A stretch of DNA of 64,000 nucleotides from Bathynomus jamesi (lineage: Eukaryota > Arthropoda > Malacostraca > Isopoda > Cirolanidae): the NCBI GenBank assembly GCA_023014485.1, contig JAJOZX010005791.1, forward strand, positions 124,001 to 188,000, given 5' to 3'. Of this stretch, positions 53,135 to 62,959 are shown in pieces. Numbering within the stretch: position 1 is the stretch's first letter; the number at the start of each line of letters is the position of its first letter. The notes beneath the pieces are model-generated. The model had not been told where the DNA came from. It saw only the letters and a list, made by a program, of their open reading frames with translations, and made no database searches. A program made the translations under genes and the position numbers.

Positions 53135-54036
53135 AAACTATGATTTGGCGGGCCGCAGGGCCCCCAATTACTGTCGGTTCAGTTATTTGGTCAATAAAAC
53201 TATAGAAATGAACGCAGTCATGAAAATCTTAGGCTTCAAATCCGAGCTCATTGTATTAAGATTTGTGAAGTTTAGATTTTCATGGCTGCGTTCTTTTCTG
53301 TAGTTTTATTGAATGAATAATTGGTTTGCCAGTAACTGGAAGGCCGCAGGCACCCCAATTACTGAGGCCCAAGGTGAGAGGAATAGGAATGATATCCAGA
53401 TAAAGGGCTACTGATGTTCAAAATAAAATACGCCGTAGGCCGGCCCACAATTCAGCAGAAGCACCGCAGATCTAGCAAAATCGGCACGTAGCGCCGACCT
53501 TTTGCTAGTTGAAACTAATTTAGCAAACAATAATCTCACCAAATCTTTCCGAGGAAATTCACAAATGTTGACAAGGGTTATTAAATTCATTATTAGTACT
53601 CGAAACACATCAATAATGTTGCAAGTAATTTCTGTTAATGCCGCTCTCCTTCCAAAAGAAAAAAACTAAGGCGTTGATGTACTCGCCATTAGCCTAGTCT
53701 TAAAATCATCATGGGTTATGGGGAAATTCATATGAAATGGTAAATTTTAGGTTTTCATTTAGTGGTTTTATAAAGAAATGATATCGTTAATATTCTTCAT
53801 TATCAGAAGGCGTATTTGTGATTCAGAGTTGAAATAGCTGTTTATATTAAAGGAGATTTATTAAAGTGTTACACAGGGAAGAGTATATTGATGAGTGACT
53901 GATGTTAAAGGAAAGGATCGAAAGGGTGAATTTTTAGTACAAAATAAATTGAGGAGCAAGCAACTTAAGGAAAATAGTTAAAATTAAATGTAAAGGACTT
54001 GCAGCCTAGTTTTGGACTGCGAGGGATGGACAGGTT
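53135..54036. other. Repeat-rich intergenic sequence, no gene recognised
   Basis: Contains an inverted pair, 'caataaaactatagaaatgaacgcagtcatgaaaatct' near 53,192 and the inverse near 53,275-53,312, which forms a hairpin of about 120 bp. The motif 'ggccgcagg.ccccaattact' is duplicated (53,152 and 53,342). No coding region found. Confidence 0.5.
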
Positions 54037-54038
54037 AA

Positions 54039-54364
54039 TCTATATTATAATAAGAGCTGTCCGTCTGTCCGTCACACTTTCAGAAATTGTGAGAAAAAAA
54101 TTCAGAAATTGTATTACGGGCGGCAATGTGAAGCTCAAGATTTTCATGACTGTGTTCTTTTCTGTAGTTTAGCAATGGGGGAAGGGTTGGGGTAATGGGG
54201 GAGGGGGTTAGCCCCCAAGTTGTATGAATGGGGGTGAGGAGGTTTTGGGAGATACCAGATTCAGAAATGTTGACACAATGTGAAGCTCAAAATTTTCACG
54301 GCTGGGTTCTTTTTTTGTAGTTTAGCCTGTCTAACCGTCAGCGAAGCGGCGGGAACTGTACTAG
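54039..54364 (+). mobile_element. Helitron-like non-autonomous element
   Basis: Starts TCTATATTATAATAAG after an A and ends ..ACTGTACTAG before a T, the TC...CTAG ends and A/T target expected of Helitrons. A small hairpin CCGTC/GGCGG lies about 12 bases before the 3' end (54,335-54,352). No terminal inverted repeat and no target duplication. 326 bp, non-coding. Confidence 0.55.
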
Positions 54365-55089
54365 TAATAATAATAATGGAATCGGATTAAAACTGAAAAA
54401 AAAAAAAAAAAAAAATGTTCCGGTTTAGGGGCCATAACAGGCTTCTCTTTTTAGAAGCGAGTTACATAACTAAGAATGTCACGCAGTTGGCTTAGAAAAT
54501 AACGTGACACTTTCATTTCGGTATTAGAACGAAAGTGTGAAGCTATTCTTGAAAGCCAGCTACTGCGCACGTTTGCTATCGATAATTTTTCTAAGCAAAT
54601 AAAATTAGCCTTTTTTTTCAGCTTCCCAATGACTTGAAAGTAATTTTACAGAAAATGGGATAAAAGGCAATCTGAATTAAACCAAACCACTAACACTTTC
54701 CTTGAATATTGATTGCAATGTTAATTTACTGCCGATTAACTTCCCGAAGGAGGCTGGCTTCACTGACAGGCTAACTAGCCTACCTGGGAGCTTAAGTATA
54801 ACTATACAGGGTGACGCAAAAGTCGCGCATCATAGGAATTTTCAGTGTTGATTATACTTTTTTGTAGGGAGGGGCTTGCTGCGAAATTAACAATAGACGA
54901 GAGGGTGAACTTGGTTTTAATGCATTGAATACCAGGTACTGCAAATCGATGAATCGGTATAGAATTTAAATTATGTACAGATTCATCGGTGTAGTAAGTA
55001 CCTGGTATTCTATGCATTAAAATCAAGCTCACCCTCTCGTCTATTAATTTCGCAGCCAGCCCCTACCTACAAAAGAGTATAATTATAAT

Positions 55090-56622
55090 CGTGCTAGGAG
55101 GCAGAGGGTCGTAGTTAATGGTAGTGAATCGGGGTGGTTAGAGGTAGGTAGTGGTGTCCCACAGGGTTCAGTGTTAGGCCCATTGTTATTCGTAATTTAC
55201 ATTAACGACATAGATGTAGGATTGATTAGTAACGTGTCAAAATTCGCGGACGATACTAAAATAGGCGGTAAGGTTGTTAACGAGGACGATAGAAATAGGA
55301 TCCAAGACGATGTAGATAGGATTATGGAGTGGACGGATAAGTGGCAGATGCAATTTAACGTAGATAAATGTAAAGTTTTGCATATAGGTTCTCGCAACAA
55401 TAATTACGTGTACACGATGGATGATAGGGATTTAGCGAGCGTTGACGAGGAAGTAGATTTAGGCGTACGCGTAACTAAAGATTTAAAGGTTAGGAACCAG
55501 TGCCTGGAGTCTTGCGCAAAAGCTAATAGGATGTTAGGCTTCATAGCGCGTAATTTCGAATTTAAATCGAAGGATATTATATTGCCCCTTTACAAGTCCC
55601 TAGTCAGGCCTCATTTGGAATATGCCGTTCAGTTTTGGTGCCCGTACTTGCGTGAGGATATTGATAGGTTAGAAAGGGTTCAGCGTCGTGCCACGAAACT
55701 TATTCCGGCATTGCGCAATAAGCCTTATGAAGATAGGATTAAAGTGTTAGACTTGTATTCACTCGAAACTAGGAGATTAAGGGGGGAGCTTATTGAAGTT
55801 TTCAAAATCGTTAATAACATCGATAACGTAAATTTTGACAAATTGTTCACTTTCGATAATAGTAATACTCGCAATAACGGATTCAAGTTGCGTGGCAGAC
55901 GTTTCATTACTAATATCGCTAAAAACTTCTTTACGTTTAAAGTAATTGATAAATGGAATAATCTTCCCGCGTCAGTCGTTCATTCTACCAGCGTTAATGT
56001 GTTTAAGAACCGTCTTGACAGACATTTTAAAAATATTAACGTTGTTTAAAATTAAAAAAGAAAGTTAACAACAGGAGCTCTGGTGGTGGTGCTCGAGGAT
56101 GAGTCTGTTGACGATGAATGCCAGCTTGTGACATGCCAGCGTGATGCCAGCAATAAAAAAAAAAAAAATTAGACTAACACGAATGTAGATGTAGCTCATA
56201 GCGTAAACTAACCCACTTTTTGTTTAACTTTACCTACTTTTTTTTTTTTTTCTTATCCTCCTTACTTTGCATGTCTCTAACTCTTTTCTTGCATGTTTGT
56301 AGTTTGCATGGTATGACAGTGAGTTAAGACTGTGTTTGCATGGTTTGTAAGCGTTCTTATTTTACTTCTTTTCATCTTTCACCCCTCTCCTATATTCTCC
56401 GACTATTTTTCTGACTTGTCGGCAGTGGCCGGCGGATGATGATGGTGAGACTTTTTCCCTCTTTTTCTGAATGAATGTTAACCCACGAATGATAGGTGTT
56501 GCTCCTTACTTAACCCCTTATTCTCCTCTCTTCTCTTAACCCCCTACTCTCTCCTTTCTCTCGGGCTAGCCTTAGAGTGGATCTTAGGGTCTTTGTTAGC
56601 CTTAGCTTCTGTAGATCTGTAG
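55090..56622 (+). mobile_element. CR1-type LINE, 5'-truncated young copy
   Basis: Corresponds to 49,797 down to about 48,257 of the minus-strand copy. The 292-residue C-terminal frame is identical residue for residue, and the opposite-strand reading is also identical where compared, so the DNA is near-identical. The poly-A run is A14 here against 20 in the other copy. It ends 'ctgtagatctgtag'. Confidence 0.95.
55171..56049 (+). pseudogene. CR1 ORF2 C-terminal half (5'-truncated)
   Basis: Open from 'LGPLLFVIYINDIDVGL' through 'KFADDTKIG' to 'HFKNINVV'. It contains the catalytic FADD block but lacks the endonuclease and the first half of RT, so it cannot work alone. No frameshift in this part. 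Confidence 0.92.
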
Positions 56623-56667
56623 AACACAAAATTCTTGTGATGCGCGACTTTTGTGCCACCCTACATT

Positions 56668-59172
56668 AGGGTTGTCCAAAAAATTAAAAGTTGGAATTTT
56701 AATATAGACACGTCGCCCTATTACCTTTACTCCAAATATGTCTTCAGGCAACATTTCAGTTTCCTATCTCAATATTCAGGGGTCCCGCAAAACTTCAACT
56801 TCACGGTCATCACAAAAAATTGACACAATTATCTCAAATAAGCTCACGGAAAAGGAAAGGCATCATGGTAGATTCTAAGTTTATTTCAGGAAGACAGCTT
56901 TTGACATAGAGTGCATATCCTTCCTGTGCTGAGGTACTGCTTCTGGGTCTCATCCTTGGTGATGGATGAGTTGAATTGTGTGATCAAAGCAATACCCCTT
57001 TCGGCGCTGTCGTTCACAACCTTCAGTGAAGCGACGGAGGCCATGGATTGTTGGTAGGTTTCAGCTTGGTTCCAAGAAGGTGGCGGCTTGACGAGGAAGG
57101 ACTCCGACTCCTGACGACCATTCGGGAGAATGAGGTCAAAGATGTTCTTGGCATTCAGGAAGCTGTGTTGGAGGAGAGAATCTCTTGCCATCAATTCTCC
57201 AATCCGGTCATCAAAGAATGCAGGACCGATCAATTCCTCGGACACATACCACAGGTGCTGTTTGAAGGCAGTGTTCGCCAGCTGACGATTCGGAATTCCG
57301 CTCTCAAGATCCTTCATGAAATCCAAGTCATTTTTGGGGGCATATGATGCGATCGTTGCTTGATGCCAGTACCTGGTGTAGAACAGAGAAATGAAGAGGC
57401 TGAGATTCCGCACCGCACACATTTCGTGAGCAGTGAGAGTGAACTGCTCTCTGAAGAGGAAGATCTTAAGAGCATAAATGGTCTTTGCCATCCATCCGGC
57501 TTGGTGGAAGGCCCCAGGTGCCCTAATCTTCATACCTCGCTCTGGAATTTCCCCAAAGAAGGTATATGACGGGACAAGGAGTTCCTTGTAATCGTCCCTG
57601 AGGTGAGCCTTTGACTCGATTGCCTCCTTCAGCGCCCTTTCTTTGAATCCTGCAAGGGACCAGAGAATTCTTCCACGATATTCTCATCGTGCGTTGCTGG
57701 CTTCCAGCGGATTCCATCAATGAATCTCCACTGCTCTTGGAACCGCCTGAACAAGGGGATATTGGGGCCGCTGGATGGTCCGTACTCTTTCTTGAAGACA
57801 TCAGAGAGAACAACTTCCAGGATATGGTGACGGCAAGCGATCCAAATAATCTCCCGGTTGATGGCAGCCTGTATCTTCGTGCAAGCTCCCTCGGACAGAC
57901 CAGTGTTTGAGGCCGTGGTGTCGCACATGATCCATGAGGTTCTACTCCTGAAGAGCAGTGATGCAAGCGTTCGACTGGTTCACACCTGTGCTGCTGCCAA
58001 TCTTGGGGACCCCGAGAAGGATCTCTTGGTTGCCTCCTATGACCAGGATGGCAATCCTGTCAACGTACTTGGACACATCAGGAAGAAGCTTCGAATCCCA
58101 GTGGAGGAGGAGTAGTGAGGTTTTGGGAGGGAGGTTCAGGTTCTTCTTTGTGAATGCTTCCCTATTGGCCATCCTGTGTCGTCGAATTGAACTTCGTGAG
58201 AGCGTCATCATCTTCAGGTTCTGCCCTGATGCCATTGCCAGGGCTCCCGAAAGGCCCATGGCGGCTCTGTCGGAGATGTTGAACCGATCTATGGCTGCAG
58301 TCACTTTTGGGCTGAGTAGAACACGTCGATTCTCCTTCCTTCGTTGCAGTGACCTGCCATCTTTGAGCGTAAACTCAGCGTCATTCTCTTCTGTATCTGT
58401 TTCTGAGGAGGAATCAGAGACTTCAAATAACGCCGCCTCATTTTCACTCCTCTGCTTCTGTTGCTTAATCACCACTTCTATTTTCCGCGCTGACTTTGGT
58501 GTGAATAACATCGATCTCGGTCATGGAGGAGGATGATCGATCTTCCCTTTGGCTCACCAGGAAGGCCTTATCCTCTTCATTTGACATGACAATCATCGCA
58601 TCCTTGTGAGCCACATCAGAGATATCCTCGAGCTGGTCCCGGAACATTGCCTCTTGAGTACGACAGATCTCGGAGTCTCGATTGCGGTTTTTCTTGAGCT
58701 TGTCGTACTCAATCATTTTCAAAAGTTTGGCTTTGCTGTAAGCCAGGGTTGATGTTGGAATTTTAGCCTTTTCCCATATCTCTAGCACTGCTTGAATAGA
58801 TGCTTTTGCATCTGCTTTCGGTTGCTTCATGACAGAGTGATGGAAGTAATATTTCCTAAGCACGGCCTCTGGAAGGCAATCGAGCACCGGTGATATCTGG
58901 GTCTGGGTGGCCCACTTCGTGTCACCATATCCATTATCCAATCAAAAACACTACCTGTGGACACAAAAAAAAACAGAAATTAGGTTTCATAAGCGTAACT
59001 ATAGAAAGATATAGGCTACAACTAATAATTTTCAAAGAATTAAAGGAAATTGGCGGTTTTGCTAGAATTTTATAAGACTAAAATAATAACGTTTGGCGGG
59101 ACCCCTAAACATCATCCAATTTTATACAAGCTATTGTACACGAAGTGCAACTTTCAAAATTTTCACCACCCT
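56668..59172 (-). mobile_element. DNA transposon of the HWD/DTTAxNTG/CRHH family, copy 2
   Basis: Left end AGGGTTGTCCAAAAAATTAA and inverted right end AGGGTGGTGAAAATTTTGAA share about 30 positions. Inside them a second inverted pair, TTCAGGGGTCCCGCAAAAC (56,775-56,793) and its partner GTTTGGCGGGACCCCTAAA (59,091-59,109), marks a subterminal repeat. It encloses one transposase-like gene on minus. Total about 2.5 kb. The target duplication is unclear because the left end abuts another MITE. Confidence 0.65.
56886..58941 (-). pseudogene. HWD/DTTAxNTG/CRHH transposase-like protein, copy 2
   Basis: Four overlapping frames read in order: 58,941-58,465 ('CLPEAVLRKYYFHH', 'EIWEKAKIPT', 'DVAHKDAM'); 58,511-57,942 ('SIRRHRM', 'LLLLHWDSKLLPDVSKYVDR', 'LLGVPKIGSSTG'); 57,928-57,629 ('MCDTTASNTGLSEGAC', 'IIWIACRHHILEVVL', 'GPSSGPNIPLFRRFQEQW'); and 57,533-56,886 ('RAPGAFHQAGWMAKTIYALK', 'SYAPKNDL', 'HLWYVSEELIGPAFFDDRI', 'KVVNDSAERGIALITQFN', 'TKDETQKQYL'). 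Candidate catalytic residues are Asp in HWD, Asp in DTTA and Glu in CRHH..E, an RNase H-like arrangement by analogy. At least three shifts separate the frames, so assembly error is a real possibility. I recognise the family as common in invertebrates but cannot name it. Confidence 0.7.
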
Positions 59173-61990
59173 ACTGTATATAAAACAACATTCGACTCTG
59201 TAAATTTAACTGCATTTAATATAGAAAAACAATTACCAATTAATATTCAATGTTAAGTCACTTCACTGACGTCCGTCCTCAGTGATTTTTTTTTTCTTTC
59301 AGTACTCCAAAAGAAGTTTTGCACGTATGATATTCAAGTAAGAAGCCAACTTTCACCACCCTTTTTAAATTTTAATAGATAACGAAATTTTATTTCCAAC
59401 TATTTTGTTCGTTTTTAGGTAGGTTTTTTTTTTAAACCCTAGTATATTATAATGTAGATTTTATATTACAATTATAAATATTTTTTAAAATATATTTATA
59501 AATTATGTACATATACATAATAGAATTAATTGGATTGTTAACTGTATAGGACTTAATTTATTTTTCATTCCAAATTACATAGTAGTTTCGATAAAATTAA
59601 TCTTAAAATTTAGTTAGTTAATTTTTCTTTTGACCAATTTGCATTACTTTCCGACTAATTTTGTCAAAAGATATTTCTAGTTAAGTTCATCAGTTTAGAG
59701 GCGGGTAAGTTTATATACGGGAATCTGTCAAAGGTTTTGTATACACAATAAAAGTTTCCTATATCGTATGTTCTTCACCTTTATTATTCCTCAAAACCTT
59801 AAGATCCAGTAAATCATAATTTGTGCGTCATTTTAAACGATTAACATGTTACGAAACAATTATTTGCCAAACCTCTCGACTGTTGTTGTACAGCCCTGGA
59901 GCCTGTCAGAATATAAAGTCTTGACCAGAGTTTTAATAAATATACAGGGTGTCCATATCTTCACAAATTCAACTGAAAAAAATTAATTTATGGACACACT
60001 GTATATAAAATTTTCAATAGTTTTATATACAGTAAGTGCTTAGGAAAGATTTTAGACCCTGAAGTTAAACCTAAAACGACTTTTAACAAATGTAACACAA
60101 ATTATGATTCACACTTTAATCACCGACTTCTAATTGGAGGGTGACAAGAGAAATTGATGAGAGGGATTTTTCTAAAATTTTCTTGATTTTGAGAATTAAT
60201 GACACGTATGAGAATTAACTGCTGAAAACAAAAAATATTCTTATTTAAACTTCAGATTAAATAAATCCGCCTTCCTCAAATCAAATTAATTCTTATGCAC
60301 ATACGTCATTAGCAAACACTCGGGGATCAAAATTTTTGAAAAATGCACTTAGCACTTAGCACTTTCCCTTGTTGCTCTCCAATTCATTCCAACTAAGTAA
60401 GAAGTGACATGGTATTTCTTTACATTTGTAGCAAATAAATATTTCAAAGAAGTACACAAGCAAGAAAGGAATTCATAACGACGACCTTTCTGTTCAACAT
60501 CACAACGTTAAAATAATAAATTATTTACAAAATTTTAAGGAATTGGGAAATTTAAATTCATCTTAAAACATACATCAACTACATATTAAGTGAAGATATA
60601 AATAATGGACTATGAAATGAATCGGGTCCAAGTTTTACGAGATCGTTAAATGCATAAAATGAAAAACTTTGGCAAATGGAAATTACCATAACTTACACCG
60701 CTGGAACTTACCTAAAATTTAAAGCACAACTACCAGTAACAAAGCGAATTCCATAAAATTGTACTTCGTAAAATAATAAAGTTACATCTCATTGGGGTCT
60801 AAAATAAATAACATTAAATCCGAATAATATCTAAAGTGAAATCACAAAAGGGTTACGATTCGTAACGAAGGTATAGAATTTGTACTCTAGTTGGAGAAAT
60901 CTCAACTACTACTACATAAAAAATTATGGTGTACATTAACAAAATGGGTAAGCTAGTCCTAATAAGCGTAATTATAATACTCAAAGGTTTTTCTTTTCAA
61001 AGGTCTTTCTTACGTAATGATAAACTAATCCTACCATGAACTGAAAAGGTTGTAAACTAATGAGTAGCGTTATCAAATCCTACCAATATGTAGTCAGTCC
61101 ACACTCGCGTTGTAACATGTAAATAATTCCATAACTTTCAAAACATTTTTAAGCCAACAAAATTTTGATGGCTATAGTATTTTTGTAAATTTACGGTCTC
61201 ACTGGCTTTTCCTCAATTTTACAAACGAATATGAAATTTTGTACGAGCGTGGCCTAACTAGATATAGGTAGGCTTTGGTATTATCACTAAAGTCATTTTA
61301 AAATAAATAAATACTAACAAGAAACAGAAGTTTATATCAATGGTTCCGTGAGTACACTTATAATTCAAATAACGCAATATAACATGAAATCAATTAAATC
61401 ACACTGTTAAAATCTGTTCAGCAGTGAGATGGAGGAATTTCTAGGAAGGACAGGGGTGGAAGGGGATCCAATGACGTTAACTAACGTTGCTTATTTAACA
61501 CAAGTAAAAAAAATATCCCAAACTTTCGGGCGAATGCCACTTCCCGATCCACACCAACCTTCACACTTTCGTCACCGACAAAAACTGTGCACCGCGATAA
61601 AGACTTAACAACAACATAATTATCAATTAATAATAAACTTCGTATTACATTATTAAATTCTAAGGTTGAGAGAATAGATAAGAGACTCTTAGTAATTTAC
61701 TGACGTGGCCGGTAAAACACTACTGAAATTGCAACTTTTACTGTACCTCCTGTACACATGGGAAATTAGTCCTACTGCAAAACAATGCTCTATGTGATGT
61801 CCTCTGAGCACATTAACTCTCTGCATACGAACAACAATTTTGCAGTACTCTGGACAGTGTTGAAATCAGAAATTTCTTGTTCAATTGATGCTTTCAATTC
61901 TTGTGTGTGGATTCTGTTTATTTAAACACTATCTTTTAAAAACACACACACACACACACACAAATGTAATAAATATACTGCATGTCTATA
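59173..61990. other. AT-rich sequence, no gene recognised
   Basis: About 2.8 kb with no open frame longer than background and no transposase, RT or splice-flanked coding block. It contains one 60-bp hairpin (59,943-60,002) and a (CA)n run at about 61,942-61,962. Confidence 0.6.
59943..60002. mobile_element. 60-bp mariner-end hairpin
   Basis: CAGGGTGTCCATA at the left and the inverse TATGGACACACTG at the right, each next to TA. It looks like two mariner-type ends with almost all interior lost. Confidence 0.65.
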
Positions 61991-62510
61991 CAGGGTGTCC
62001 CAGAAAGGTCTGAAATAAAATATTCCTCTCAAACAATTAACTTAAGCATAAAAGCTTTGCGACATCTAATAGCTAAGCTTATCAAGTTTATGATACTTGT
62101 ATATTTATTTAATGTTTACGAATGTGTTTAAGCCCCTTTATGGTTTATCTTTAACCACATCTATGGAAGTATTACATACTCAGCTACTTCCATTTATTTT
62201 AATAATTATTTTAATTATTTTAAATTAACACGACAGTGCACAACTATTTGAGGTAACTTCATTTATGCAAAAGCGCAAACCTGGAATAATTGCCGCCTGC
62301 ATTAGTAAACAATACTTCCATATCGCCTGAAGATAAGCTAGCCAGGTCTTAAACATATTCGTAATAATTAATTGAACTTAAATATATAATTATCTTAAAC
62401 TTCACGAGTGTGGGCTATTAGATGTCGCAAAGTGTTTTATGCTTCAGCCAATTTGCGCAAGATATTAATTTTTATTTTATTTTATGTTAAGACTTTTCTC
62501 GGACAGCCTG
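61991..62510. mobile_element. Mariner-type MITE with long inverted arms
   Basis: Left end CAGGGTGTCCCAGAAAGGTC after TA; right end (inverted) CAGGCTGTCCGAGAAAAGTC. The arms stay similar inward, sharing 'tttgcgacatctaatag' at 62,057-62,073 and its inverse at 62,428-62,444. No coding. Confidence 0.75.
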
Positions 62511-62571
62511 GAGTATTCGAAAAGTAAAGAAACGGAGGAAATAATAAATACATATAAATTTAATCCTAACT

Positions 62572-62640
62572 AGGATTCGAACCCGGGCCTCTGACTCGGG
62601 GAGAGGCGTTGACCATTCGGCTACATGATACAAGTTGTTA
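62572..62640 (-). repeat. tRNA-like SINE head (minus)
   Basis: On minus TAGCCGAATGGTCAACGCC (A-box-like) and GGTTCGAATCCTAG (B-box) are spaced as in a tRNA. The acceptor stem is not convincing. Confidence 0.6.
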
Positions 62641-62819
62641 ACCAGGTGACAATCCATTACCCGAGGAAAACCTAAGCTTTCATATTTTCACATTAAATCC
62701 CCAGCATTCGGACCAATGAACTACATTTAATTAAAATTTGTCTGACAAACACGACGGTACCATAAGGTGGAAATATAAACGCATAACTTTGGACATTTTC
62801 GCTTATGCAAAATTTCTCT

Positions 62820-62890
62820 CTCACCAGCCGAATGGTCAACGCTTATGTCTTCGAGTCAAGAGGGCCTGGGTTCGAATGTTCGTGAGGGAT
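62820..62890 (+). repeat. tRNA-like SINE head (plus)
   Basis: CAGCCGAATGGTCAACGC and GGTTCGAATGTTC repeat the box pattern of the unit at 62,572-62,640 in opposite orientation. The following ATGCAT-rich and (TA)n tail ends near 62,960. Confidence 0.6.
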
Positions 62891-62959
62891 AAATTTTGCA
62901 TATGTAAAAATGCGCACTTGTGCATATGCATATGCATATGCATATATATATATATATTT

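Larger units (their letters stand above)
54807..56661. mobile_element. Mariner-type foldback MITE, split by a LINE
   Basis: Left end CAGGGTGACGCAAAAGTCGC after TA; right end (inverted) AGGGTGGCACAAAAGTCGCG. The arms pair over about 110 bp: 54,807-54,940 with 54,975-55,089 plus 56,625-56,661. The right arm is interrupted at 55,089/56,623 by the plus-strand CR1 copy. Removing the LINE restores the arm. Confidence 0.8.
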
